Below, piece after piece: positions 7,588-16,026 of a stretch of 64,000 nt of DNA. The DNA is from Schaalia radingae (GTDB lineage Bacteria > Actinomycetota > Actinomycetes > Actinomycetales > Actinomycetaceae). Location of the stretch: NCBI RefSeq assembly GCF_900106055.1, contig NZ_LT629792.1, positions 682,001 to 746,000 on the forward strand, given 5' to 3'. The position numbers and the translations under genes were made by a program. Position 1 is the stretch's first letter; the number at the start of each line of letters is the position of its first letter. The notes under the pieces are model-generated. The model was not told the DNA's origin, did no database searches, and saw only the letters and a list, made by a program, of their open reading frames with translations.

Positions 7588-8369
7588 CACAGGTCGCTCA
7601 GCCAACTGTGTGAGGCGGAGTGCGACGGTGCCGGCTGAATCTTCACCGGCACCGGGCCACCGCTTCGCTGTGCGTCCTGGCATGCAGTCAGGTCGCCCTC
7701 GTGCAGGGCAGTCTCATCCGGCACATAGCGTTCGAGAGGATGACCGTCATCTTCAAGAGCCTGTTTCCACTGCTCGAGCGTGCCACCGGTCAGCTCGATC
7801 AGGCCGCGTACCCAACGTGTCCGGGCAAGCTCGACCGCACTTTCCAGCATCTGAGGCGCCCACTGTAGCAGGTGCGTGTACGTAAAAGATGCGGCAAGGA
7901 CGAGGGCGTCTTCTGCCTGATCACTGTCGCCCTGTTCAAGGTGATCGAGTACGACCAGCAGCGCTTTTGATATGAAGTCGAGCTCAAGACCGATGTGGTC
8001 ATCGGGTTCTTTGCCCAGTCGTGGCGCCTCATAGCCCAGAGCCGCGTAATACTGACGCACCTGCAAAGTCTCCACGCCAAAGATCAGGCCGTCAGTGCCG
8101 CGGTGAACAGACTCGTAGGGTGGGATCTGTGCACGCGCGGAGATGCCGTAGAGCGCATCCTGATCCGACCAACGCGAATACTCATCTTCGTTACAGCTGG
8201 TACGCAGCAGGTCAATACCCGTTGCTGAAGCGCCGCTGGCAGGTAGCGGCCAGTCGCTGAGCATGCCTTGAATGCTGCGTGCCGTCGTGTCGCGCGCCGG
8301 CACGCGGTGCAGAGCGCCAAGTACGGAAAAGGCGGCGCTGAAAGCGTCGAGTGAATCAGTATCAAGCAT
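7587..8369 (-). CDS. TorD/DmsD-family chaperone for the DMSO-type reductase
   Basis: 260 residues. Signature features are IPPYESVHRG-x-DGLIFG in the middle and EPDDHIGLELDFISKAL a little later, the conserved E-P-D-D-H-x2-x-ELDF block of the TorD superfamily, in a helical protein without signal or membrane segments. It probably recognises the twin-arginine leader of DmsA (10438-12891) and prevents export before the molybdopterin cofactor is in place. It begins 43 bases after dmsC and runs directly into a second TorD-like gene. Confidence 0.85.
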   Translation of the reverse strand: MLDTDSLDAFSAAFSVLGALHRVPARDTTARSIQGMLSDWPLPASGASATGIDLLRTSCNEDEYSRWSDQDALYGISARAQIPPYESVHRGTDGLIFGVETLQVRQYYAALGYEAPRLGKEPDDHIGLELDFISKALLVVLDHLEQGDSDQAEDALVLAASFTYTHLLQWAPQMLESAVELARTRWVRGLIELTGGTLEQWKQALEDDGHPLERYVPDETALHEGDLTACQDAQRSGGPVPVKIQPAPSHSASHSWLSDL

Positions 8370-8412
8370 CAGTGTCTTATCGTGGATGAATCAGCGTGTC
8401 GGATACGTCATG

Positions 8413-9561
8413 TTATCCGAAGACGGTGTTGATTCCGACTCGGACGAGCCCTTCGTAGTGCAGACCGCGGCCGAGTAGCTCGGTCAGAACGGCCAGGACG
8501 AAAGCTCCGGCAAGCAGCCACACCAGCGGCTTGGACGGGCTGGTTGCCTTTTCCAGTTGTTTGCGCACAACCAGCACAATCAGCACGACCACAACGGCCA
8601 GTGACACCAGGCGCATTGCGAGGTATCCGTGTGAGGCAATGTGGTGAGCGACGGTGCGTTCCACTTCGCTGCCTAATCCCAGAGACGTCATGTAGAAGGG
8701 GTAGGCGACCATCAGGACGATCCCGGCAATGGCTGCGATCGCGGTGGACAGGCGCATGGAACGCTGCGCAAGTGTCACGGTTTCATCGGAGAGCTGGCCG
8801 TCAGGGAACACGCCACGTTTGACGATATCCAGCACCTTGGTCACCAGGCCTGTCTTCTTGCCGGCGCGAGCCTGTGGCGCTGGCTGCGTGGCTGAAGAAT
8901 TCGGTGAAGCGTCGGTGATGGGTGAGTCGCCTTCGTCAATGAGGACGGACGAAGTGCCGGCGTAAGCACCTGCACGAGCTGGCTCGCGGACTTGCTTGCG
9001 TGCGGGGGCGGCGTTGCCGGACTGCATACTCCATGCGATGAACAAGGCTAGCGCAACAGCGAGGGAGCCGGTAAAGAACGCTGAGGAGAAGAAGGAAACC
9101 CACGTGAAGATGTTGTGCCAGGCGGGAACCGTTTCGGTGAAGTAGTAGACACCCGTCATAGAGATGATCAGAGCCAGACCGGCAAGTGCGGTCAGTCCTG
9201 CGAGGGTGTCGCGGGCAGTGCGGCTGAGGATGTTGAACCATTGAGCGATCGCGAAACAGGCGCCGAGACCGGCGTACAGAACCCCGGAGATGAGTTCGCG
9301 CGAGAGCCACGAGGATCCGATATGGAGCAGTGTGAAGGGCGCATGGAAGGGATCATTGAGGTGGAAGAACGCCGCGAAGAAACCGAAAAGCAACAGCGGG
9401 CCGGCCGCATACATGCCGGCATTCGTGATGCGGTCAATCGTGGTGTTACTCATGCCTGAGCGCCGTCCGATCAACTGAATGAGGCCGAGAATCCAGAATG
9501 CTCCGACCGACATTTGAGCCACGACAGTAAATATGATCATGGGGAGTTCGCCGATGTGCAT
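8413..9561 (-). CDS. dmsC: DmsC-type membrane anchor of DMSO reductase
   Basis: 382 residues starting MHIGELPMIIFTVVAQMSVG, the characteristic DmsC N terminus, with about eight hydrophobic segments. It anchors DmsAB to the membrane and oxidises menaquinol, passing electrons to DmsB. A long hydrophilic loop rich in Ala, Pro, Ser and Lys (about residues 185-260) separates the first five from the last three or four helices and is larger than in E. coli DmsC. Third gene of the dmsA-dmsB-dmsC run, 28 bases after dmsB. Confidence 0.9.
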   Translation of the reverse strand: MHIGELPMIIFTVVAQMSVGAFWILGLIQLIGRRSGMSNTTIDRITNAGMYAAGPLLLFGFFAAFFHLNDPFHAPFTLLHIGSSWLSRELISGVLYAGLGACFAIAQWFNILSRTARDTLAGLTALAGLALIISMTGVYYFTETVPAWHNIFTWVSFFSSAFFTGSLAVALALFIAWSMQSGNAAPARKQVREPARAGAYAGTSSVLIDEGDSPITDASPNSSATQPAPQARAGKKTGLVTKVLDIVKRGVFPDGQLSDETVTLAQRSMRLSTAIAAIAGIVLMVAYPFYMTSLGLGSEVERTVAHHIASHGYLAMRLVSLAVVVVLIVLVVRKQLEKATSPSKPLVWLLAGAFVLAVLTELLGRGLHYEGLVRVGINTVFG

Positions 9562-9589
9562 GATGCTCCTTCGTGCCGATGTAACGGGT

Positions 9590-10276
9590 CTAGATCTCTT
9601 CAGGATTCTGGATCATACCGGTGCCTTCATCCCACTTTTGGGCATCACGGTGCGGTTTGATGACCAGGTGCGGTTTCGTGATCGACGGATCCGGCAGGGG
9701 TGCGATACCTGATTCGGACCCGAACTCCTTGCGCAGAGCTTCGATCGGTCCCCATCCGAGCGCGCGGGTCGGGCAGGCGTCGACACATGCCGGGTTCTGA
9801 CCCTGCTCGCGGTAGTCATAGCACAGGTCGCACTTGGACATGTGACCGGTGCGTGAATCGAGCTGCGGCGCGCCGTAGGGGCATGCCCATTGGCAGTATC
9901 GGCATCCCACGCACTTGCTCTGATCAACGTAGACGGTGCCGTCGTCGCGTCGGCTCATCGCAGTGGTGGGGCATACGCGCATACAGATCGGGTTCTCGCA
10001 GTGGTTGCACGAGATGGAGGTGTAGTAGCTGAATACGTTGGGCGTGAACGTGCCTTCCTGCTCGTTGGTGCTCCACGTGCCACCGGTGTATTCGATCACG
10101 CGGCGCCAGTTCATGCCGACAGGCAGGTCATGTTTGTCCTTGCATGCGATCTGGCAGGCTTTGCACCCATTGCACATGTTCTGATCGAAAAAGAATCCGT
10201 AACCGGCGTCCTTTTGCGTCAACGGCTGATCAACCGTGTCGTGCCTGCCTGGCTGTGGGATCGCGTCCTGATCCAT
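9590..10276 (-). CDS. dmsB: DmsB-type iron-sulfur subunit
   Basis: 228 residues with sixteen Cys in the four-cluster pattern of DmsB: CNGCKACQIAC near the N terminus, CNHCENPICMRVC, CVGCRYCQWACPYG, and CDLC followed by ACVDACP. It carries four [4Fe-4S] clusters that pass electrons from DmsC to the molybdenum centre of DmsA. It lacks its own Tat signal and would be exported with DmsA. GGAGGA lies before the start. A 161-base gap with two palindromes separates it from dmsA, unusual within this otherwise tight operon. Confidence 0.93.
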   Translation of the reverse strand: MDQDAIPQPGRHDTVDQPLTQKDAGYGFFFDQNMCNGCKACQIACKDKHDLPVGMNWRRVIEYTGGTWSTNEQEGTFTPNVFSYYTSISCNHCENPICMRVCPTTAMSRRDDGTVYVDQSKCVGCRYCQWACPYGAPQLDSRTGHMSKCDLCYDYREQGQNPACVDACPTRALGWGPIEALRKEFGSESGIAPLPDPSITKPHLVIKPHRDAQKWDEGTGMIQNPEEI

Positions 10277-10297
10277 CGGTCCTCCTCGTGGTGATCT

Positions 10298-10311
10298 GTT
10301 CAGTACTGAAC
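10298..10311. promoter_or_regulatory. Perfect 14-bp palindrome between dmsA and dmsB
   Basis: GTTCAGTACTGAAC is fully self-complementary and lies 22 bases upstream of the dmsB start. It could be an internal operator or a chance element; it is unlike the FNR consensus TTGAT-N4-ATCAA. Confidence 0.5.
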
Positions 10312-10396
10312 GGTCAAGTCTGTGAAAATCTGTGGTTGGTAGGTCGTGGGGCTTGTGCGGAGCCGCCGCTTATACGGGCAGCCTCACGGGCGTTGT

Positions 10397-10410
10397 CGAA
10401 GCCGGCTTCG
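10397..10410. promoter_or_regulatory. Second perfect 14-bp palindrome between dmsA and dmsB
   Basis: CGAAGCCGGCTTCG is fully self-complementary and lies 27 bases after the dmsA stop. No T-run follows on the minus strand, so it is not a normal terminator. It may be a processing or protein-binding site in the intercistronic gap. Confidence 0.45.
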
Positions 10411-10437
10411 CGAATGGCAGCGTCACGTCCATGTGCC

Positions 10438-12891
10438 TCACACCTTCTCCACTTGTGCAAGATTCGTGTGCTGACCGTTGCCCTTCGACAGGGGAGTGGG
10501 GTGCTGAGATGTCAGAACGTTGACTGCACCGCCGTGATCCACACCGTTCTCGTCCCATTCAACCCATGCGCCCTGCGGAACAGAGACAACGCCTGGTGCG
10601 ATGCGCGCTGAAACGAACGCCTGCGTCTGGATTGTGCCGCGATCGTTGAAGATGCGGATCTGGTCGCCGTTTGCGATCCCTCGTTTGCGGGCATCCTGAA
10701 TATTGATCCATGCCTTTTGCGGGTGAGCCTCGCGGTTCTTCGACAGGTTGCCGTACGTCGAGTGCGTACGTGACTTGTAGTGGTGTCCAATGACCTGCAG
10801 CGGATACTTCTTGTTGGTGCGCGCCTCCTCGACGCCCTCACGAGTGGGGACGTATTCGGGGATCGGAGTCAGTCGGTCACCGGGTAGTGGATCGGGGAAC
10901 TCCCACGTCTTGGCCATCTCGGCCAGCTGGCTGGAATACAGTTCGATCTTGCCCGACGGCGTCTCCAGCGGATTGGCCTCCGGATCTTCGCGGAACTCCT
11001 TGAGGGGCACCACATGTTCGTCGGGGTTATAGCGGTAGACGCGCATGTCGCGCAGTTCGTCGAAGGTCGGGAACTGCGGCTGATCCTTGCGTGTCATCTC
11101 GTGAACGTCGCGCGCCCAGTCTTCCGTGGTTTTCTTGCCGTGCGCGAACTCTTCACCAATACCCATACGTTCGGCGATCTCCGTGGTCACCTCGATCGAG
11201 CTGCGAGCTTCATACAGCGGGTCGATAGCCTGTTCGACCATAATTTCGTAGGCGAGCTCACCGGTGTATTCGCTGGGAACCAGATCCCATCGTTCAGCAG
11301 TGGTGGTATCAGGCAGCACCAGGTCGCACAGTTTCATCGACGCTGTCATCTGGTTATCCATCCCGACGATGAACTCGCACTTGGTGTCATCGTCAAGGAT
11401 TTCCCGCGTGCGATTGATATCGCCGTGCTGCGAGGAGAGCATGTTGGAGCCGTACACCACCATGAACTTGATGCCGACATCGAGCTTGTCCTTGCCGTGC
11501 ACACCATCTTTGAGAGCCGTCATCTCCGGTCCGTGGTCAATCGCGTCGGTCCACTTGTAGCAGCTGATCGACGTTTCCACCGGGTTCGTCCCGTCGTCAA
11601 GCCACTGGGACAGTGGCCAGTAATAACCGTCACGCCCGCCGGTACCGCCGCCGGGAATACCGACGTTGCCGGTCACACAGGCCAGCAGATAAATCGAGTT
11701 CGCCTGGTTTTCACCATTGGCGTGGCGTTGCGGACCCCACCCCTGGTTGATGTTGACGGGCGTGGAAGTGGCCACCTCACGTGCAAACTTGCGGATGGTG
11801 TCGGCCGGGATCCCCGTAATCTGTGCGGCCCACTCCGGAGTCTTTTCAATCCCGTCTTCGCCTTTGCCTTCCACATACGAACGGTAGGAGGCGTTCTTCG
11901 GGGCGCCCTCGGGCATGTGCTGTTCGTCGAACCCGATGCAGTACTTGTCGAGGAAAGCCTGGTCGTGCAGGTTTTCGGACAGCATGACGTGCACCATTGC
12001 AGCGACGAGGGCGGCGTCGGTTCCGGGACGGATCGGGATCCACTGATCCGCAATCAGGGAGGCTGTATCGGAGTAGCGCGGATCAACCACGATGATCTTC
12101 ACGCCAGCTTTCTTCGCACGCGTTGCCGTGTAGGCGATGCCGCCGCCTGACATTCGTGTTTCCAGAGGATTGTTGCCCCAGAACACGATGAGTTTGGAAT
12201 TGTCGATGCAATCTTCGATCGAGTTGGAGATCTGCTCATCGGGTGAACCGTACACGTACCTTGTGCACTGAGAAATCTGCAGGTAGGAGTAGTTTCCGTA
12301 GTAGTTCAGGTGGCCGCCAAGCAGATTGAACAGGCGGTGCCAGCCTCCCGAATAAGCGACGAGGGCGTTCCACACTCCTGATCCATAGTTCTTGTAGATC
12401 GCTTCGGGGCCGTAGGTGTCATAGGTGTAGCGCAGTTTCTCAACGATCAGGTCGATGGCTTCGTCCCAGCTGATGGCTTTGAACTCGCCGTCGGAGCGCT
12501 TGGCTCCCACGCGCAGCAGCGGTGTCTTGATACGGTCGGGGTTGTAGATACGCTCACGCATGTTGCGGCCGCGCACACATGCCAGGATATTGCGGTTCAT
12601 CAGTGTCTCGTCGCCGGTGTTGTCCGGCAGGACGCGAACGACCGTGCCGTCCTTGACCTGGAGGCGTAGTGGGCAGCGCGAACCGCAGTTGACGATGCAT
12701 GCCGACGAAACTGTCTTGTCGACATCCAGGCGTCCCGTGCCGTTGGGGACGAGTGTGCCTGAATCGTCTGTGTGGGAGTACTGCACGTTGGAGTTTGAAC
12801 ATCCCACTAGACCGACGCTGGCCCCAGCGATTGCCGACCACTGCAGGAACGAACGTCGGGACGGTCCCGACGCGGTCTTGACTGCTTTCAC
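10438..12891 (-). CDS. dmsA: DmsA-type molybdopterin oxidoreductase, Tat-exported catalytic subunit
   Basis: 817 residues, the usual size. The N terminus has the twin-arginine motif SRRSFLQ (11-17), a hydrophobic stretch and VGC at 29-31, so it may be both Tat-exported and lipid-modified. The N-terminal [4Fe-4S] motif is C-x3-C-x3-C with a fourth Cys in ILACVRG. Family blocks follow: PLLRVGAKR, WDEAIDLI, IVFWGNNPLETRMSGGG, and near the C terminus RTHSTYGNL and IFNDRGTIQTQAFVSARI. It reduces DMSO or another S/N-oxide at a bis-MGD molybdenum centre on the outer face of the membrane; the exact substrate cannot be read from sequence. GTG start with AAAGGGG five bases upstream. Gene order dmsABC-torD-torD fits one operon. 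Confidence 0.93.
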   Translation of the reverse strand: MKAVKTASGPSRRSFLQWSAIAGASVGLVGCSNSNVQYSHTDDSGTLVPNGTGRLDVDKTVSSACIVNCGSRCPLRLQVKDGTVVRVLPDNTGDETLMNRNILACVRGRNMRERIYNPDRIKTPLLRVGAKRSDGEFKAISWDEAIDLIVEKLRYTYDTYGPEAIYKNYGSGVWNALVAYSGGWHRLFNLLGGHLNYYGNYSYLQISQCTRYVYGSPDEQISNSIEDCIDNSKLIVFWGNNPLETRMSGGGIAYTATRAKKAGVKIIVVDPRYSDTASLIADQWIPIRPGTDAALVAAMVHVMLSENLHDQAFLDKYCIGFDEQHMPEGAPKNASYRSYVEGKGEDGIEKTPEWAAQITGIPADTIRKFAREVATSTPVNINQGWGPQRHANGENQANSIYLLACVTGNVGIPGGGTGGRDGYYWPLSQWLDDGTNPVETSISCYKWTDAIDHGPEMTALKDGVHGKDKLDVGIKFMVVYGSNMLSSQHGDINRTREILDDDTKCEFIVGMDNQMTASMKLCDLVLPDTTTAERWDLVPSEYTGELAYEIMVEQAIDPLYEARSSIEVTTEIAERMGIGEEFAHGKKTTEDWARDVHEMTRKDQPQFPTFDELRDMRVYRYNPDEHVVPLKEFREDPEANPLETPSGKIELYSSQLAEMAKTWEFPDPLPGDRLTPIPEYVPTREGVEEARTNKKYPLQVIGHHYKSRTHSTYGNLSKNREAHPQKAWINIQDARKRGIANGDQIRIFNDRGTIQTQAFVSARIAPGVVSVPQGAWVEWDENGVDHGGAVNVLTSQHPTPLSKGNGQHTNLAQVEKV

Positions 12892-13227
12892 TGCAACCCC
12901 TTTGTCTCACTAGCTGACACCTGTCAAATAACGAATAATCCAATTATGCCTGAAGACTGCGAAATGCCTGATAAGACGCCATTCGAAGTGATGAATATGA
13001 TGGCATCTGTGTTGCATAAATGGCGGGGCGTTTCCTAGGTGTTTTTCGGCGTGTGTAACCCCCGACGAAGTGGTCCCCGTTGACGCCATTACCGACATGG
13101 CGGACCACGGACTACTTGATCGCCTTGCCGCTCCTGCTGAGCGCATCAACCCATGTTGTCGGGAATTGTGTATGGTCACTTAAAAGCGCCTGATGCGCAA
13201 TCAGGACCGAGGTGCCAAGGAGGATGC
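12892..13227. other. Divergent control region between dmsA and the TetR gene
   Basis: 336 bases without a credible gene. The dmsA-proximal 60 bases are AT-rich, with CATAAT and TTATTT on the minus strand as possible -10 elements. They contain TGACA-CC-TGTCA. The TetR-proximal part has AAGGAGGA before the GTG at 13228. Short reading frames here have no recognisable content. Confidence 0.6.
12915..12926. promoter_or_regulatory. Inverted repeat TGACA-CC-TGTCA, candidate repressor operator
   Basis: Perfect 5-bp arms with a 2-base centre, 24 bases upstream of the dmsA start codon, so binding would block initiation. The TetR gene starts about 300 bases away on the other strand, the classic layout for a local repressor. 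Which regulator binds is inferred. Confidence 0.5.
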
Positions 13228-13926
13228 GTGAGCGCTACTGGTCGTGCTTCAAAACAGCGCAGTCCTGAAGAAGACCCTCGCTATCAGCGCACCCGCGCTG
13301 CTCTAGTTCACGCAGTCGTCGAGCTGGCTCGCACCACTCCTGCGGACAAGATTACGGTTTCAGAGCTGACAGCACGCGCCGGCGTCGCGCGGCAAACCTT
13401 CTACAAGCATGCGCCCACACCAGCTGACCTGCTGGCGAATTATCTGATTGACCAGCTCCAGCCTGATTTCGCCGACCTCGCCACTTTGCTGTCGTCGGTG
13501 ACACAGGATCCGCGCCAACGCCTGACTGACGTGTATGTGCGGATGATGAGCACAATCAGCCAACAGCCCGAGATCTATCACAAGATTTTCGCCACCAACG
13601 CGCCTTCGGTTGTGCGCTCACTGTTCGCGCAGCGTCTGGAAGAAGTTTTCAGCCAGTATGTGACCGATTTTGCGCAACGCCTGGAATGGAACGCGTCGCA
13701 ACTGTGGATCGAAATGGCTGTTTCCCAGCAGCTTCACAACATGATGGCGATGATTACGGCGTGGCTGCGCACAGGAATGACGGCGAACGCTCAGGAAGTG
13801 GTCGCCACGTATCTGACGCTTGCACCGCCGTGGCAGCTGGTGCATTTCTCGGAAAGCGGGAAAGCGCCCATGCCGCGTCGCGGATTCATCGACGAAACGG
13901 CGTCGAAAGCTGAGGACGAAACCTGA
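13228..13926 (+). CDS. TetR/AcrR-family transcriptional regulator
   Basis: 232 residues from the GTG at 13228, set by the strong AAGGAGGA site. The N-terminal DNA-binding domain shows DKITVSELTARAGVARQTFYKH (about residues 42-63), the TetR helix-turn-helix with T-F-Y. The C-terminal helical domain is the ligand pocket and dimer interface and gives no clue to the inducer. Divergent from dmsA and nowhere near an efflux gene, so control of the reductase operon is the simplest reading. The tail carries MPRRGF and an acidic end. Confidence 0.85.
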   Translation: MSATGRASKQRSPEEDPRYQRTRAALVHAVVELARTTPADKITVSELTARAGVARQTFYKHAPTPADLLANYLIDQLQPDFADLATLLSSVTQDPRQRLTDVYVRMMSTISQQPEIYHKIFATNAPSVVRSLFAQRLEEVFSQYVTDFAQRLEWNASQLWIEMAVSQQLHNMMAMITAWLRTGMTANAQEVVATYLTLAPPWQLVHFSESGKAPMPRRGFIDETASKAEDET

Positions 13927-13930
13927 GACC

Positions 13931-14191
13931 TTACTTCATCTGCCAGGTGTCGGCCTGCTCGGCAACCGCGCGCGCAGCCTCAGCTGCATCCACGCCGAGT
14001 TTTCCGGCAGCGTATCCGACCAGGAAATTCGTCAGCGGAGCACCTGGACGGCTCGGCCCGTGTGCAACACTGCTGGTCATATCCAGCAAAGCCTCCTGAG
14101 CACCAGGAAGCGGGTTGTCTTCAATTTTGAGGGACTCAGCGACGTCCTTCAACCAGGCCGCCATTTCAGGGCTTTTTGCAGCGTCTGCCAT
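13931..14191 (-). CDS. DUF6457-type small protein linked to molybdopterin metabolism
   Basis: 86 residues. The C-terminal half VAHGPSRPGAPLTNFLVGYAAG matches the R-P-x-AP-L-T-x-FL-x-G-x-AAG block of DUF6457, an actinobacterial domain that also occurs fused to MobA-type MGD synthases. A role in Moco guanylylation or storage is inferred from that link and from the location; no catalytic residues are evident. GGAGGAG lies six bases before the ATG. Downstream of tatC on the same strand; a TGCCGA-TCAG-TCGGCA hairpin (14213-14228) lies in the gap. Confidence 0.7.
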   Translation of the reverse strand: MADAAKSPEMAAWLKDVAESLKIEDNPLPGAQEALLDMTSSVAHGPSRPGAPLTNFLVGYAAGKLGVDAAEAARAVAEQADTWQMK

Positions 14192-14266
14192 GTCATCTCC
14201 TCCGGTAGCGGATGCCGATCAGTCGGCACCGATTCAATTGCTCAGTGCGCCATGTGTGACCTACGG

Positions 14267-15106
14267 TCAGTCTACGCGTTTGCGTGGAATCCGCCGTCTG
14301 CGTGGGAGTGAGACGCCCTCGCCAATGTCGTTGGAGGACTGGGCGGATGGACGAGGGCGGAGCCTGCGGCCATATTTGATGTAGCGCTCGCGAATCCAGC
14401 ACACCAGGACGGCAAGCAGATACAGCGCGATCAGCACCAACGCTTGGATTGTCATCGGCCACGGGCTGGGGAGTGGATTGGCGATTGCGGCGAACACAAA
14501 ACAGATCATGGTGACCCATCGCCATGCGCGCAGCATTGCGCGAACCGGCAGCAGGCCGAGGAAGTTGAGCAGAACCAGGACCTCCGGGAACAGATACGAC
14601 AGGCCGAAAATGATGACCAGGCGCATGTAGAAGCTGACGTAGCTGGAGGCCTGCAGCAGGGAAACGCCGCCGTCGGGTATGAAGGACTGCAGGATATGGA
14701 CGGCTTTGGGCGCCACCCACACGCCGGTTGCAGCGCCCGCACAAAACAGTACGACGCCGACCAGGCCGAAGACGGTGATATAGAGTTTTTCGCGTCTGCG
14801 CAGGCCGGGAGCGATGAAAGCGCCGATCTGGAAGATCCACCACGGGCACGTGATGATCGTGCCGATCCAGATCGCAACCTGCAGTTTCAGATCGAACGCA
14901 GCGCCGATCGTGTGGAAGTTAATCTGGGTGGTCGCCGAGTCGAGAGCGCGCAGCGGCTCTGTCATGAACGCCATGACGGGGTCATACAGGTACCATCCTG
15001 CGATGGCTCCCAGGACGATTCCCACCAGCACCATCACAAGGCGTTTGCGCAGTTCACGCAGATGGGCGCTGATGGGCATCCGGCCTGCGGGATTGGACTT
15101 CTTCAT
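14267..15106 (-). CDS. tatC: TatC, core Sec-independent translocase
   Basis: 279 residues with six hydrophobic segments. The N terminus SAHLRELRKRLVMVLVG matches the family start H-L-x-ELR-x-R, whose Glu takes part in binding the twin-arginine motif. The segment PWWIFQIGAFIAPGLRRREK matches the conserved F-x-P-x-L-x3-ER loop. It recognises Tat signals in the cytoplasmic membrane. The cytoplasmic C-terminal tail is Arg-rich. Part of tatB-tatA-tatC; its most evident local substrate is DmsA. Confidence 0.95.
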   Translation of the reverse strand: MKKSNPAGRMPISAHLRELRKRLVMVLVGIVLGAIAGWYLYDPVMAFMTEPLRALDSATTQINFHTIGAAFDLKLQVAIWIGTIITCPWWIFQIGAFIAPGLRRREKLYITVFGLVGVVLFCAGAATGVWVAPKAVHILQSFIPDGGVSLLQASSYVSFYMRLVIIFGLSYLFPEVLVLLNFLGLLPVRAMLRAWRWVTMICFVFAAIANPLPSPWPMTIQALVLIALYLLAVLVCWIRERYIKYGRRLRPRPSAQSSNDIGEGVSLPRRRRIPRKRVD

Positions 15107-15121
15107 GCCCGCAGCTCGGAG

Positions 15122-15478
15122 CTAGTTCTGGGAGGGCGCTGGGCTCTCAGGCGTGCCGTTGTCTGGCTGCTGGCCGGTTTGCGGTTGCTGAGATTGCTGC
15201 GGGTACTGTGGCATGGGAGCCTGCGCAGATGTGCCGTGCTGCGGCATGGGAGCCTGCGGCTGCTCGGCCGGGGGCTGCTGAACCGGAACCTGCGGTTGCG
15301 GAGCCTGGGACTGGGGCTGCGCAACCGGCGTGGAGCCATCGTCGTCAGACAGCTCGCGCATCTCTTTCTTGAGAACCTTGGCTGACTGCCCGATCGAGCG
15401 CGCAATATCGGGAAGCTTCGAGGCGCCAAACAAAATAATGAGAACGACGATAATGATGACGATGTGGCTGGGCCTCAT
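15122..15478 (-). CDS. tatA: TatA, pore-forming Tat subunit
   Basis: 118 residues: a short N terminus, one membrane helix, the hinge FGASKLPDIARSIG and an amphipathic helix. TatA conserves F-G-x-x-KLP, seen here. The tail after about residue 50 is a Pro/Gln-rich low-complexity segment with repeated PQAPMPQ-like units. The start overlaps the tatB stop (ATGA). The KLP motif and helix length favour TatA over TatB. Confidence 0.9.
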   Translation of the reverse strand: MRPSHIVIIIVVLIILFGASKLPDIARSIGQSAKVLKKEMRELSDDDGSTPVAQPQSQAPQPQVPVQQPPAEQPQAPMPQHGTSAQAPMPQYPQQSQQPQTGQQPDNGTPESPAPSQN

Positions 15479-15891
15479 GGCGTACCTCCAGTGGGATTAT
15501 CTGCATCCAATTGCTGTATTGAAAGTTTCGTGTCATTGGTCGAGGGCGTCCCATCCGGCACGGACTGCGCGGCGTCCTTGAGTGAGGTGGCTGACAGGCC
15601 TGCCTGCTTCATCCACTCGTTGATTTCGTCTTGGACAGCTTCTCGAACCATCTGTTTGGGGGAGTACTGCGACAGGTCAAATTCGCGTAACATCTGCAGA
15701 TTCTTCAGATCCTGAGGCGTCAAGGCAGATGATTCGCTTAACGCGTCGGTTCGAAGCCGGGCCGACCACTGCCGAAACATTGTCAGAGCCTTTTTCAAAC
15801 CATGCAGAGCCTGTGCCACCGATCGGGGTCCCAGCAGCAACGCCGCCAGTAGTAAAAGAATGACGAATTCAGCTCCGTTGATCCCGAACAT
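15475..15891 (-). CDS. tatB: TatB-type Tat subunit
   Basis: 138 residues from the ATG at 15891, behind AAGGGGGG. Starts MFGINGAEFVILLLLAALLLGP: a short N terminus with the Glu typical of TatB, then one membrane helix, the hinge GPRSVAQALHGLKK, and a long charged helix to the end. The usual ARWKG-like region is diverged, so it could be a second TatA-like protein, but order and length favour TatB. Coupled to tatA by ATGA. First gene of the tat operon, divergent from cimA. Confidence 0.85.
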   Translation of the reverse strand: MFGINGAEFVILLLLAALLLGPRSVAQALHGLKKALTMFRQWSARLRTDALSESSALTPQDLKNLQMLREFDLSQYSPKQMVREAVQDEINEWMKQAGLSATSLKDAAQSVPDGTPSTNDTKLSIQQLDADNPTGGTP

Positions 15892-16026
15892 GGCACACCC
15901 CCCTTCAGCTTCTATCCGTTCAGTGTAGACGGTTAGGCCATTTTTCAGCGCCTCAAGACAGCCCGCATTGTGGTCGATGCTCGTCATGAATTAGGTCACG
16001 GGCCACGGAACTGACACACTGTATCC

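Noticed and set aside
10298..10311. FNR/CRP-type box before dmsB
   Set aside because: The palindrome does not fit TTGAT-N4-ATCAA or TGTGA-N6-TCACA; kept only as an unassigned palindrome.
11014..12150. 378-codon plus-strand frame opposite dmsA
   Set aside because: Lies wholly antisense to a well-supported gene with no recognisable domain and no ribosome site; a GC-rich shadow frame.
14444..15385. 313-codon plus-strand frame across tatC and tatA
   Set aside because: Charged, low-complexity shadow of the two Tat genes.
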